Source: Bradyrhizobium septentrionale (GTDB lineage: Bacteria; Pseudomonadota; Alphaproteobacteria; Rhizobiales; Xanthobacteraceae). From it: 64,000 nt of DNA. Where the stretch lies: positions 992,001-1,056,000 of the forward strand of contig NZ_CP088285.1 of the NCBI RefSeq assembly GCF_011516645.4. Reading direction: 5' to 3'. Below the pieces are notes generated by a model. It saw nothing but the letters and a program-made list of their open reading frames with translations. It was not told the origin of the DNA and did not search any database. Of this stretch, positions 43,125-52,803 are shown piece after piece. The position numbers were made by a program, and so were the translations under genes. Position 1 is the first letter of the stretch, and every line of letters begins with the position of its first letter.

Positions 43125-45925
43125 TCGCAGGCCTCCCGCTCTCCTTTGCCGAACCGCTGCTGCTGCTGGGGCTGGTCAGCCTGCCGGTGCTGTGGTGGCT
43201 GTTGCGCGTGATGCCGCCGCGGCCGCGGCGCATCGAATTCCCGCCGACGCGGTTGCTGTTCGACATCGCGCCCAAGGAAGAGACGCCGGCGCGCACGCCA
43301 TGGTGGCTGACGCTGCTGCGGCTCGCTGCCGCGGCGCTCGTCATCCTCGCCGCCGCCGGCCCGATCTGGAATCCGCAGACCGGCGTCGCCGCCGGCAAAT
43401 TGCCGCTGGTGATCCTGCTCGACGACGGCTGGAGCGCGGCCTCGAGCTGGGATGCGCGGGTCAAGGCCGCGGACGAATTGATCGCCGATGCCGACAGCGA
43501 CCGCCGCGGCGTCGCACTGGTGCCGCTGTCGGAGCCTACGCGTGACATCACACTGATGCCGGCCGGCACCGCGCGCGTCGCGTTGCGCCAGCTCGCGCCA
43601 AAACCCTACTCGATCGATCGCGTTGAAACCCTGACCTCGCTTGGACGTTTCCTCAAATCGACCGGCGACTGCGACATCGCCTGGCTGTCCGACGGCGTCG
43701 ACACCGGCCGCGGCAGCGAGTTCACCGAAGGTCTCGGCAAGGTGATCGAGAGCCGCAATCTGACGATCTATTCGGGCGGCGCACAGTCCGCGCAGGCGCT
43801 GGTCGCGGCCGAGAACGCCGCCGCCAAGATGACGGTGAAGGTGCTGCGCACCGAGAGCGGCCTCGCGGCTGGAACGGTGCGCGCGGTCGACGCCAAGGGC
43901 TCGCCGATCGGCGAGGCCCGCTACACGTTCGGCCCGCAGGAGCGCGAGACCGAAGCCGCCTTCGATCTTCCGGTCGAACTGCGCAACGACATCTCGCGGC
44001 TCGAAATCTCCGGCGAGCATTCGGCCGGCGCCGTGCAACTGCTCGACCGGCGCTGGCGCCGCCGCGCCATCGGCGTGGTCTCGGGCGCGAGCGCCGACAC
44101 CGCGCAGCCGCTCTTGGCGTCGACCTTCTATCTGTCCCGCGCGCTGTCGCCGTTCGCCGACGTCCGGCTCGGCGATCGCGGCGCGCCGCAGCAGGTGATC
44201 GGGCAATTCCTCGACCAGCGGCTGCCGATGATCGTGATGGCCGATGTCGGCACGCTGTCGCCGGAGATCCGCGACCGGCTCAACGCCTGGATCGAGCAAG
44301 GCGGCGTGCTGGTGCGCTTTGCCGGCCCGCGCCTCGCCCAAGCCGACGACGACCTCGTTCCGGTCAAGCTGCGCCGCGGCGGCCGCACGCTCGGCGGCAG
44401 CCTGACCTGGGAGAAGCCGCAACACATGGCCTCGTTCGCCGCCGACGGCCCGTTCGCAAGCCTCACCGTGCCGAAGGACATCACCGTCAGCCGCCAGGTG
44501 CTGGCCGAGCCCGACGCCGTGCTCGCGACCAAGAGCTGGGCGTCGCTCGAGGACGGCACCCCGCTCGTCACCGGCGAGCATCGCGGCAAGGGCGTGGTCA
44601 GCCTGTTCCACGTCGGTGCCGACATGCGTTGGTCGGACCTGCCGATGTCCGGCACCTTCGTCGAGATGCTGCGCCGGCTGATCGACATGTCCGGCTACAC
44701 CTCGAAGCCCGGCCCCGGCGTTGCCAGCGATCCCAATGCCGAGACGGTCGCGCCGCTGCGCACGCTGGACGGCTTCGGCGCCTTCGGCCCGCCGCCTTCG
44801 ACCGCGAAGCCGATGTCGGCGGACTATCGCGACCGCGGCACGGCGGATCATCCGCCCGGTTTCTACGGCACCGCCGAGAGCCCGATCACAGTCAACACGC
44901 TGGCCTCCGCCGACCGCATCGCGCCGCTCGACACGTCCGGCCTGCGCGCGAAGCATGCGAGCTACACCAACACCGAGCCGCGTGACCTGCGCGGCATCAT
45001 GCTGTCGACGGCGCTGGCGCTGTTCCTGCTCGATGCGATCGTGGTGGCGATGCTGGGCGGCGGCCTCGCCGCGCTGATCCGGCGCCGCGCCGCGCCAGCC
45101 GTGCTCGCCTTCGCCTTCATCCTTCTGACGTTTGCGCCGTCATCGACACGCGCCGAGAGCAACGACGATTTCGCCATCAAGTCGGTGTCGCAGACGCGGC
45201 TGGCCTATGTCGTGACCGGCAATGCCGACGTCGATTCCATCGTCAAGGCCGGGATGTCCGGACTGACGCTGTTCCTCGGGCAGCGGACCGCGCTCGAAGC
45301 CGGCGATCCCGTCGGCATCGACCCCGCGCGCGACGAGTTGGCGTTCTTCCCGCTGATCTACTGGCCGATCGTGCCGGGCGCGCCGAAGCCGCCGCAGGAC
45401 GCCATCAACAAGATCGACGCCTACATGAAACAGGGCGGCACCGTGATTTTCGACACCCGCGACGCCGTCGAGGCGCCGCCGGGCGACAACGGCGCCTCGC
45501 AGACGCCGGGCATGCAGACGCTGCGCGAATTGCTGTCGACCCTCGACGTGCCCGAGCTCGAGCCGGTGCCGCGCGAGCACGTGCTGACCAAGACGTTCTA
45601 TCTGCTGCGCGACTTCCCCGGCCGCTTCAACTCCGGCCAGACCTGGGTCGAGTCGTTGCCGCGCGAGGACGACGAGGAGGCCGCGCAGCGCCCGGCGCGC
45701 GGCGGCGACGGCGTCTCGCCGATCATCATCACGTCGAACGACCTCGCCGGCGCCTGGGCGATCCGTCCCGACGGCCAACCGATGCTGCCGCTGACCCCGG
45801 GCGAGCCGCGGCAACGCGAATTCGCATTCCGCGCCGGCGTCAACATCGTGATGTACACGCTGACCGGCAACTACAAGGCCGACCAGGTGCACGCGCCTGC
45901 TTTGATCGAGCGGCTGGGACAATGA
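43121..45925 (+). CDS. BatA-N plus DUF4159 membrane protein
   Basis: The 934-residue protein starts with the BatA N-terminal region of two membrane segments (~8-28 and ~60-80, LLLGLVSLPVLWWLLRVMPPRPRRIEFP). A large periplasmic part follows, then two more membrane segments near 630-670 and a DUF4159 domain (~690-930, LIYWPIVPGAPKPPQDAINKIDAYMKQGGTVIFDTRD). It belongs to the MoxR/Bat module, probably in envelope stress. The stop codon lies inside a palindromic repeat. Confidence 0.88.
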   Translation: MIAGLPLSFAEPLLLLGLVSLPVLWWLLRVMPPRPRRIEFPPTRLLFDIAPKEETPARTPWWLTLLRLAAAALVILAAAGPIWNPQTGVAAGKLPLVILLDDGWSAASSWDARVKAADELIADADSDRRGVALVPLSEPTRDITLMPAGTARVALRQLAPKPYSIDRVETLTSLGRFLKSTGDCDIAWLSDGVDTGRGSEFTEGLGKVIESRNLTIYSGGAQSAQALVAAENAAAKMTVKVLRTESGLAAGTVRAVDAKGSPIGEARYTFGPQERETEAAFDLPVELRNDISRLEISGEHSAGAVQLLDRRWRRRAIGVVSGASADTAQPLLASTFYLSRALSPFADVRLGDRGAPQQVIGQFLDQRLPMIVMADVGTLSPEIRDRLNAWIEQGGVLVRFAGPRLAQADDDLVPVKLRRGGRTLGGSLTWEKPQHMASFAADGPFASLTVPKDITVSRQVLAEPDAVLATKSWASLEDGTPLVTGEHRGKGVVSLFHVGADMRWSDLPMSGTFVEMLRRLIDMSGYTSKPGPGVASDPNAETVAPLRTLDGFGAFGPPPSTAKPMSADYRDRGTADHPPGFYGTAESPITVNTLASADRIAPLDTSGLRAKHASYTNTEPRDLRGIMLSTALALFLLDAIVVAMLGGGLAALIRRRAAPAVLAFAFILLTFAPSSTRAESNDDFAIKSVSQTRLAYVVTGNADVDSIVKAGMSGLTLFLGQRTALEAGDPVGIDPARDELAFFPLIYWPIVPGAPKPPQDAINKIDAYMKQGGTVIFDTRDAVEAPPGDNGASQTPGMQTLRELLSTLDVPELEPVPREHVLTKTFYLLRDFPGRFNSGQTWVESLPREDDEEAAQRPARGGDGVSPIIITSNDLAGAWAIRPDGQPMLPLTPGEPRQREFAFRAGVNIVMYTLTGNYKADQVHAPALIERLGQ

Positions 45926-45972
45926 GCATGACCCAGAAAAGTGGGAACCGGTTTTCCGAAGAGACCATGCTC
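45924..45972. repeat. Variant GAGCATG...CATGCTC palindromic repeat
   Basis: GAGCATGACCCAGAAAAGTG ... TTTTCCGAAGAGACCATGCTC overlaps the upstream stop codon (45923-45925). A divergent copy of the GCATGATC family, placed inside an operon. Confidence 0.8.
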
Positions 45973-45992
45973 CTAATGAATAGAAGCAAGCT

Positions 45993-48056
45993 ATGAACTA
46001 CGGTATCGCGTTCACACCGCTGGTTCCTTCGCTCGTGCTGTGGATCGGGCTCGGCGCGATCGTCGTCATCGCGGCGCTATTGCTGCTGTCGCGCGCGCGC
46101 GGTGCGACGGTGCGCGTCGCCGCGCTGGCGCTGATCCTGCTGGCGCTGGCCAACCCCTCCTTCACCCGCGAGGACCGCGAGCCGTTGTCGTCGGTCGCCG
46201 CCGTCGTGGTCGACAAGAGCCCGAGCCAGAACTTTGGCAGGCGCAGCCAGGAGACCGACAAGGCGCGGCAGGCGCTGGTCGACAGCCTGAAGCAGGTCAA
46301 GGGTCTTGAGGTCCGCGTCGTCGAGGCCGGCCAGGCCGACGGCGAAACCGACGGCACAAAGCTGTTCGGCGCGCTGACGTCGGCGCTGTCGGACGTTCCG
46401 GTCGAACGCGTCGCCGGCGCGTTCATGATCACCGACGGCCGCGTGCACGATATTCCCGCCAACGCCCAGGCGCTCGGCTTCCAGGCGCCGTTGCATGCCC
46501 TGATCACCGGCCGCAAGGACGAGCGCGACCGCCGCATCGCGATCACGGCCGCGCCGCGCTTCGGCATCGTCGGCCAGACCCAGACCATCACCTACCGGCT
46601 CGACGACCAGGGCGTCACCGGCGAGCGCGCCAAGGTCACGATCCGCCGCGACGGCGAGGTGATCAACGAGCGCACGCTGAGCAGCGGCCAAACCTCAAGC
46701 GTCGACGTCGACATCAAGCATGCCGGGCCCAACATCGTCGAGATCGAGGCCTCGCCGCTCGAGAACGAACTGACCCCGGTCAACAACCGCGCCGTGGTCG
46801 CGATCGACGGCGTGCGCGACAAGCTGCGCGTGCTGCTGGTGTCAGGCGAGCCGCATGCCGGCGAGCGCACCTGGCGCAACCTGTTGAAGTCCGACCCCAG
46901 CGTCGATCTCGTGCACTTCACCATCCTGCGTCCGCCGGAGAAGCAGGACGGCACGCCGATCAACGAGCTGTCGCTGATCGCGTTTCCGACCCGCGAGCTG
47001 TTCCAGCAGAAGATCAACGAATTCCAGCTGATCATCTTCGACCGCTACGCCCGCCAGGGCGTGCTGCCGATCGCCTATTTCGACAACATCGCGCGCTATG
47101 TCCGCTCCGGCGGCGCGGTACTGGTCTCCGCCGGTCCCGACTACGCCTCGACCACCAGCATCTGGCGCACGCCGCTGGATTCGGTGCTGCCGGCCGAGCC
47201 GGTCGGCGTCACCGAGAAGCCGTTCTACGCGCATCTGAGCGACGCCGGGAAACGCCACCCGGTGACGCGCGGGCTGGAAGGCTCGAATGCCGAGCCGCCG
47301 CATTGGAGCCGGTTCTTCCGCACCGTCGATACCCGCAACGCGATCAACCCGCCGGTCATGACCGGCGCCGACGGCAAGCCGCTGCTGCTGCTGTCGCGCT
47401 TCGGCGAGGGCCGCGTCGCGCTCTTGCTCTCCGACCACATCTGGCTGTGGGCGCGCGGCTATGAGGGCGGCGGCCCGCATCTCGATCTGTTGCGGCGGGT
47501 GTCGCACTGGCTGATGAAGCAGCCCGACCTCGACGAAGAGGCGCTGCGCATGCAGGTGCAGGGCAAGGACCTGATCGTGGTGCGGCAGACCATGGCCGAC
47601 ACCGTCGCGCCTGTTACCGTGACGTCGCCGAGCGGCACCACGCACGAACTGACGCTCGCCGCCGGCGATCCCGGCGAGTGGCGCGCCACGGTCCCTGCGA
47701 GCGAGCTCGGCCTGTGGCAGGCCACCGACGGCACGCTGAAGGCGCTGATCAACGTCGGTCCGACCAATCCGAAGGAATTCTCGGAGGTCACCTCGATCAC
47801 CGACACGCTGAAGCCGCTGGCGCAGGCGACCGGCGGCGACGCGCGGCGCATCGTCGACGGATCGAACCTCGACATGCCGCGCATCGTGCCGATACGCGCC
47901 TCCTCGATCTTCCGCGGCGACGGCTGGCTCGGCGTCAAGATGCGCGACGCCAGTGTCGTGAAGGGTGTCGGCGTGCTGCCGATGTTCGCCGGCATCGTCG
48001 GCCTGCTGCTGCTGCTTGGCGCATTCGCGGCAACCTGGTTGCGTGAGGGACGCTGA
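45993..48056 (+). CDS. Large membrane protein of the MoxR/Bat module
   Basis: The 687-residue product has N-terminal membrane segments (~12-30 and ~35-52), a periplasmic region with a VVVDKSPSQNFGRRSQETDK line (D-x-S-x-S like a MIDAS start), and an amidotransferase-like fold around 270-390 (LRVLLVSGEPHAGERTWRNLLK, IIFDRYARQGVLPIAYFDNIARYVRSGGAVLVSAG). It ends with one membrane segment (~660-680). It is the fourth gene of the run and separated from the third by a palindromic repeat. Confidence 0.85.
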   Translation: MNYGIAFTPLVPSLVLWIGLGAIVVIAALLLLSRARGATVRVAALALILLALANPSFTREDREPLSSVAAVVVDKSPSQNFGRRSQETDKARQALVDSLKQVKGLEVRVVEAGQADGETDGTKLFGALTSALSDVPVERVAGAFMITDGRVHDIPANAQALGFQAPLHALITGRKDERDRRIAITAAPRFGIVGQTQTITYRLDDQGVTGERAKVTIRRDGEVINERTLSSGQTSSVDVDIKHAGPNIVEIEASPLENELTPVNNRAVVAIDGVRDKLRVLLVSGEPHAGERTWRNLLKSDPSVDLVHFTILRPPEKQDGTPINELSLIAFPTRELFQQKINEFQLIIFDRYARQGVLPIAYFDNIARYVRSGGAVLVSAGPDYASTTSIWRTPLDSVLPAEPVGVTEKPFYAHLSDAGKRHPVTRGLEGSNAEPPHWSRFFRTVDTRNAINPPVMTGADGKPLLLLSRFGEGRVALLLSDHIWLWARGYEGGGPHLDLLRRVSHWLMKQPDLDEEALRMQVQGKDLIVVRQTMADTVAPVTVTSPSGTTHELTLAAGDPGEWRATVPASELGLWQATDGTLKALINVGPTNPKEFSEVTSITDTLKPLAQATGGDARRIVDGSNLDMPRIVPIRASSIFRGDGWLGVKMRDASVVKGVGVLPMFAGIVGLLLLLGAFAATWLREGR

Positions 48057-48129
48057 GCCCGGTGGCTCGGCGCTCCGTTGCTTCAAACACACACCGGCAA
48101 CGGATCGACACAGTTCGCCTCAACTGTGG

Positions 48130-48170
48130 TTGACACCGCGACTGCCGTCCGATGTTATAATGTAACATCG
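48130..48170 (+). promoter_or_regulatory. Promoter with Zur-type operator
   Basis: TTGACA at 48130-48135 and TATAAT at 48156-48161 (spacing 20) form a promoter. The -10 lies inside a perfect inverted repeat, CGATGTTA (48150-48157) and TAACATCG (48163-48170), with spacer TAATG. The ATGTTATA-x-TAACAT form is that of zinc uptake regulator (Zur) sites. It precedes the DUF2946 and ZnuD-like genes. Confidence 0.7.
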
Positions 48171-48216
48171 GGCCGCTGGGGTGATGGCGCGCTCCCGATG
48201 GGGTGGGCTCAATCGC

Positions 48217-48639
48217 ATGAAGTGGTTCCGGAGACACATCAAGACTGGCTCGCGGCTGGCGCTGTTCGCCCTTGCCGTCCAGTTCGTGCTGTTGTTCGGG
48301 CACTTCCATCCGATTGCATCAGCGCAGGCGGCGCCCGCGGTCCAGACCGGCCTGTCCTTGGTCGATCTCGCCTATATCGGGACCTCCGCCACCCCGGACC
48401 TCGCGGTCCAGGTGACCGGGACCGAGCCCCCCGCCAGGCACGACAACGACCGGCATCCGGCCGACAATTGCGCGATCTGCGCCGTCATCTCGCTCGCGAG
48501 CAGCATGCTGTTCACGGCGCCGCCGGTGCTGTTGCTGCCGGAAGCCGTCGAGCTTCTGTTCCGCACCACCAACGCTGAATTCATCCATCTGAAGTCGGCG
48601 CCTGCGGCGTTTCACTCCCGTGCACCTCCCCTGTCCTGA
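48217..48639 (+). CDS. DUF2946-type exported protein
   Basis: The 140-residue product has an N-terminal membrane segment (~10-30, LALFALAVQFVLLFGHFHP) and a metal-suggesting line HDNDRHPADNCAICAVISLA with a C-x2-C. DUF2946 proteins cluster with metal uptake genes. ATG at 48217 fits the family; starts at 48181 or 48184 would be very near the predicted transcript start. It sits just after the Zur-type site and before the TonB receptor. Confidence 0.75.
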   Translation: MKWFRRHIKTGSRLALFALAVQFVLLFGHFHPIASAQAAPAVQTGLSLVDLAYIGTSATPDLAVQVTGTEPPARHDNDRHPADNCAICAVISLASSMLFTAPPVLLLPEAVELLFRTTNAEFIHLKSAPAAFHSRAPPLS

Positions 48640-48750
48640 CATCGACTGATTGCTGCACGCCCTGAGCGGACAGCCGCATCACGTTTGCGGCCTCCGCCAG
48701 CGGGCAAATCGGAATCGATCCGTCATTTTCGACGGGGCTGGATCGGGACA

Positions 48751-51129
48751 ATGACACTTCTGAAGACACGAGCATTCCAACTCGGGAGCGCGAGCTGGCT
48801 GTTGCTGGGCGCAATGAACAGCGGCGCGCTGGCCGATGACACGCCGACACAACTCCCTGACATCACCGTGACGGCACCAAGCCCGATCCAGCGGCACCGC
48901 ACGGTGCCGACGCGCACCCCGACCCATGTTGTCCGGGCTGCGCCGAGCCGCAACCGCGAACGCACCGCAGCAGTGCAACCTGTGCCCGCGGCACCGGCGC
49001 CGGCACCGCAGCAAGGCGTGCTGCCCGTCGTGACCGACCAGTTCGCGACCGTCACCGTGATACCGAACGAAGAGCTGCGGCGGTCCGGCGGCGCCACGCT
49101 TGGCGATCTCTTGTTCTCCAAACCCGGTATCACCGGTTCGAGCTTCGCGCCCGGCGCCTCGAGCCGGCCGATCATCCGCGGCCTCGACGTCAACCGCGTC
49201 GGTATCGTCGAGAACGGTCTCGGCGGCGGCGGCGTGTCGGATCTCGGCGAGGATCATTTCGTGCCGATCGATCCGCTGTCGACCAACCAGATCGAGGTGG
49301 TGCGGGGACCTGCCGCGCTGCGCTACGGCTCGACCTCGATCGGCGGCGTGGTCAGCGCCAGCAACAATCGAATTCCCGATGCGATGCCGACCTGCGCGGC
49401 GGCGCCGTTCCAGACCTACGGTTTGCCGGTGAAAGCGCCAATGGCCGATGCCGGTTCGCCGGGCTGCCTCACCGTCGAGACCCGCGCGTCGGTCAGTTCG
49501 GTCAATCGCGGCGTCGAAGGCGGCATGCTGCTGGACGCCGGCGGCAACAATGTCGCCGTGCATGCCGACGTCTATGGCCGCACCACCAGCGACTACAGCA
49601 TCCCGAGCTATCCGTATCTGTTCGACCAGACAAGGCCGGTAAACGGCCGTCAGCCGAACTCCGCAACGCAGTCGGACGGCGCCTCAGTCGGCGGCTCGTA
49701 TTTCTTCCAGGGCGGCTATATCGGCGCGTCGATCACCCAGAACGACTCGCTCTATCATATTCCCGGCATCGACGGTGCCGATCACCAGACCCGGATCGAC
49801 GCGCACCAGACCAAGATCGCCGTCAAGGGCGAGTACCGGCCCGACGCGGCAGCAATCGACGCCCTGCGGTTCTGGGTCGGCGCGACCGACTATCGCCACA
49901 ACGAAATCGGTCTTGCCGATCCGGCCGATCTCTCAAGCGACGGCGTGCGGCAGACTTTCACCAACAAGGAGCAAGAAGCCCGGCTCGAAGTGCAAATGAT
50001 GCCGTTCAACGCGCGCTTCGCGGCCGTGACGACGGCGTTCGGCCTGCAGGCCGGCCATCAGGAATTAACGGCCCCAAGTCCGGACGATCCAGGCAGCCCG
50101 CTCAACGGATTGTGGGACCCTAACAACAACAACAGGGTCGCCGGTTACGTCTTCAACGAGCTGAAATTCAGCGAGACCACCAAGGCGCAGATCGCCGGAC
50201 GCATCGAGCACGTCAACCTCTCCGGGACAACGCCGGCATTCATACCCGACGTGTTCGACGTCAACATCGACCCTGCCAGTATTGGTCCCGCCACGCCGCG
50301 CAATCTGCACTTCACGCCGAAAAGTGCGAGCATTGGCCTGATCCAGAACCTGCCGTGGGATCTGGTCGCGAGCATTACCGGTCAATACGTCGAACGCGCG
50401 CCGAAACCGGCAGAGCTGTTTTCGCGCGGCGCCCATGATGCGACCACCACCTTCGACATCGGCAATCCCAATCTCGGCATCGAGACGGCAAAATCGATCG
50501 AGGTGGGATTACGGCGGGCGACGGGGCCGTTGCGATTCGAACTCACCGGCTACTACACGAAGTTCAACGGCTTTATCTACCGCCAATTGACTGGCAACAC
50601 GTGCGACAGTGCGGCTTGCGTGGATATAGCCAATCCGGACCAGCTTGAGCTGAACCAGGCGAGATACGCGCAGCGCGACGCCACCTTCCGCGGCGCCGAG
50701 TTCCAAAGCCAGATCGACATCGGCCCGCTCAACGGCGGCATCTGGGGCATCGAGGACCAGTTCGACGTGGTACGCGCCACCTTTGCCGACGGCACCAACG
50801 TGCCGCGGATTCCGCCGGTGCGGCTTGGCGGCGGCGTGTACTGGCGCGACAGCAACTGGTTCACCCGCATCAATCTGGTGCACGCCTTCGCACAGAACGA
50901 CATTGCGGTGATCGGCGAGACGCCGACCGCGGGCTACAATCTCTTGAACGCGGAGATCACCTACAACACCAAGCTCACGCAATCATGGATCGGCGCGCGC
51001 GAGATGACGCTTGGTCTGGTCGGCAACAATCTGCTCAACCAGAACATCCGAAACTCGGTCTCCTACACCAAGGACGAGGTGCTGATGCCGGGCATCGGTG
51101 TACGGGCCTTCGCCAATTTGAAGTTCTGA
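48751..51129 (+). CDS. TonB-dependent receptor, ZnuD-like
   Basis: The 792-residue outer-membrane receptor has a signal peptide (cut near ALADD), a TonB-box-like LPDITVTAPS, a Pro-rich spacer, the plug domain (~110-220: GDLLFSKPGITGSSFAPGASSRPIIRGLD, GPAALRYGSTSIGGVV) and a beta barrel ending AFANLKF with terminal Phe. A Cys pair lies in a loop (MPTCAAAP...GSPGCLT), as in ZnuD zinc/heme receptors. The upstream Zur-type operator points to zinc. It follows DUF2946 after 111 bp. Confidence 0.85.
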   Translation: MTLLKTRAFQLGSASWLLLGAMNSGALADDTPTQLPDITVTAPSPIQRHRTVPTRTPTHVVRAAPSRNRERTAAVQPVPAAPAPAPQQGVLPVVTDQFATVTVIPNEELRRSGGATLGDLLFSKPGITGSSFAPGASSRPIIRGLDVNRVGIVENGLGGGGVSDLGEDHFVPIDPLSTNQIEVVRGPAALRYGSTSIGGVVSASNNRIPDAMPTCAAAPFQTYGLPVKAPMADAGSPGCLTVETRASVSSVNRGVEGGMLLDAGGNNVAVHADVYGRTTSDYSIPSYPYLFDQTRPVNGRQPNSATQSDGASVGGSYFFQGGYIGASITQNDSLYHIPGIDGADHQTRIDAHQTKIAVKGEYRPDAAAIDALRFWVGATDYRHNEIGLADPADLSSDGVRQTFTNKEQEARLEVQMMPFNARFAAVTTAFGLQAGHQELTAPSPDDPGSPLNGLWDPNNNNRVAGYVFNELKFSETTKAQIAGRIEHVNLSGTTPAFIPDVFDVNIDPASIGPATPRNLHFTPKSASIGLIQNLPWDLVASITGQYVERAPKPAELFSRGAHDATTTFDIGNPNLGIETAKSIEVGLRRATGPLRFELTGYYTKFNGFIYRQLTGNTCDSAACVDIANPDQLELNQARYAQRDATFRGAEFQSQIDIGPLNGGIWGIEDQFDVVRATFADGTNVPRIPPVRLGGGVYWRDSNWFTRINLVHAFAQNDIAVIGETPTAGYNLLNAEITYNTKLTQSWIGAREMTLGLVGNNLLNQNIRNSVSYTKDEVLMPGIGVRAFANLKF

Positions 51130-51134
51130 GACAA

Positions 51135-51170
51135 GCATGTCCCTCTGCCGCACGCGGCAGAGGGACATGC
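51135..51170. terminator. Strong hairpin after the TonB receptor gene
   Basis: A perfect 16-bp stem (51135-51150 with 51155-51170) with loop CACG. It lies between convergent genes, six bases after the TonB stop. The T run is weak, but stem strength suggests termination for both sides. Confidence 0.8.
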
Positions 51171-51187
51171 CTCGAGAACCGCGCCGA

Positions 51188-51505
51188 TCAGTGGCCGACG
51201 ACGACTTCGCTGATCTGAATCACCGGCTGCAGATCGGTGTAATTCGGAATGTCGCCCATGATCTCCTGAGCGTGCTTCCCCATGCCGGCCGCGAAGGCCT
51301 CAACCGAGTCGCAGAAGATGTGGCACATCCCGACATAGGTTGCCGGCGTCCCCGGTGCGCCGCCGGCGAGACCCTTGTCGACGGTGTAATATTTGCAGGC
51401 GTCGCCCAGCCGCGCCTTCACCAGCGGCATGTGCTTGTCGCGATAATAGTCGTGATCAAAGCGTGCGCCTGGATTGTTCGGATACATCACACTGACCTTG
51501 ATCAT
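51188..51505 (-). CDS. EthD-domain protein
   Basis: The 105-residue product has the EthD fold: KVSVMYPNNPGARFDHDYYRDKHMPLVKARLGD, then FAAGMGKHAQEIMGDIPNYTDLQPVIQISEV. These ferredoxin-like dimers occur with degradation genes; reaction unknown. ATG at 51505 begins the homology. Confidence 0.87.
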   Translation of the reverse strand: MIKVSVMYPNNPGARFDHDYYRDKHMPLVKARLGDACKYYTVDKGLAGGAPGTPATYVGMCHIFCDSVEAFAAGMGKHAQEIMGDIPNYTDLQPVIQISEVVVGH

Positions 51506-51618
51506 GGCGCGCACTCTCCCTGTTGATATGACATGCGCCGGTCTTGTCCCGGCGCTTGCCTCAACTCTGCTTCAGATTGTCGGAGGGCGCAACCGTTCCG
51601 GCGTTGCTCGCGGGAATG

Positions 51619-52131
51619 TCAGATCGCCTTGCTCCAGTCCGGCTGGATCGGCCCCGACACGCCCTCGAACGCGCCATCGACCAGTTCCATGACAAGCACG
51701 CGACTGTAGTCGACCGGTCCGGGCATCGTCATCCGCCCCTTCGGGACCGGCTTGAAGCCGACGCGCGCATAGTACGGCTCGTCGCCGACCAGCACGATCA
51801 GCCGGTGGCCCTTGGCGCGGGCATCGTTGATCGCGCGCTCAAGCAGCGCACGGCCGACGCCGCGGCTGCGGAACGGCGGCTCGACGGTCAACGGCCCGAG
51901 CATCAGGGCCGGCGTATCGCCGATCGTGACCGGCAGTTGGCGCACTGAACCGACCAGCAGCGTGCCGATCCGCGCCGTGAAGGAGACGTCGAGCAAATGA
52001 TCGACATGCTCGCGCAGCCGGTAGGCGCTGAGCACGAAGCGGCCGGGCCCAAAGGTGCGCTCGTGCAGGCGCTCGATCGCCTGGGCGTCTTTCGGGGTCT
52101 CGGGCAGGATGGTCAGGGACAGTTCAGTCAT
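51619..52131 (-). CDS. GNAT-family N-acetyltransferase (YhbS-like)
   Basis: The 170-residue product has the acetyl-CoA loop FRSRGVGRALLERAINDARAKG, followed by LIVLVGDEPYYARVGF, the YhbS-type line. Likely cytoplasmic; acceptor unknown. It lies 39 bp downstream of the Nudix gene on the same strand and may share its transcript. Confidence 0.88.
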   Translation of the reverse strand: MTELSLTILPETPKDAQAIERLHERTFGPGRFVLSAYRLREHVDHLLDVSFTARIGTLLVGSVRQLPVTIGDTPALMLGPLTVEPPFRSRGVGRALLERAINDARAKGHRLIVLVGDEPYYARVGFKPVPKGRMTMPGPVDYSRVLVMELVDGAFEGVSGPIQPDWSKAI

Positions 52132-52170
52132 CGTGGAGCGCGGGATAGCATCTGGCGCGGGCGCGGTCCA

Positions 52171-52659
52171 TCACCGCCATGTGGCCGGCGGCGGCTCGCC
52201 GTCGAGCACCTCCGCGATCCGCAGCCGCGTCCCGGGGGTCGTCTCCTCGGGCAGATCAGCCGGATCGAAGAAGCCGCAGGCGACGATCTCGCGATTCGGC
52301 TCCGGCAGGCGGTCCTGGCGGTAGTTCCTCACCACATAGACCGCGACATGATCGCGCGGCGAGACGTGGCTGTTGTGGAAGATGCCGTGTAGCACCGGCT
52401 CGCCCGCGAGCTCGATCCGGCCCTCCTCCTCCAGCTCGCGCCGCAGCGCCTCGAGAAAGCTCTCGCCGACCTCGACCCCGCCGCCCGGCAAATACCAGCC
52501 ATGGACATAGCTGTGCTTGACCAGGAACACCTTGTTGTCGGCGTCGAGCACGACGGCGCGGACGCCGAGCGTCATGCTGCGAGCCAACCGCCAGTAGAAA
52601 TGAAACACCCACCTGATCTGCGGTTCGTAGCGCTTGCGTAAATCCTCAAGGATCGTCAC
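52171..52659 (-). CDS. Nudix hydrolase
   Basis: The 162-residue product has the Nudix box around GGGVEVGESFLEALRRELEEEGRIEL. GTG at 52659 was chosen because GAGGG lies just upstream; an ATG at ~52760 would add an Arg-rich extension with no homology. The N-terminal helix (RWVFHFYWRLARSMTLGVRAVVLD) is hydrophobic and aromatic, a feature of a Nudix group next to membranes. Substrate unknown. Confidence 0.85.
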   Translation of the reverse strand: MTILEDLRKRYEPQIRWVFHFYWRLARSMTLGVRAVVLDADNKVFLVKHSYVHGWYLPGGGVEVGESFLEALRRELEEEGRIELAGEPVLHGIFHNSHVSPRDHVAVYVVRNYRQDRLPEPNREIVACGFFDPADLPEETTPGTRLRIAEVLDGEPPPATWR

Positions 52660-52803
52660 TGAACCCTCGACATCATGGTGCTTGATCCGTGCTTTGATCC
52701 TTGCGCGCCCGCGCAGCTCTTGCCAATACAGGGCAGGACGTTCGGGATAGCATGACATGACCGGTTGCCGGCCACTTTTCACGGACAATCCTAAGGGAAT
52801 CGC

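Noticed and set aside
42941-44956. 671-codon minus-strand frame over DUF58 and BatA genes
   Set aside because: Shadow of two well-supported genes.
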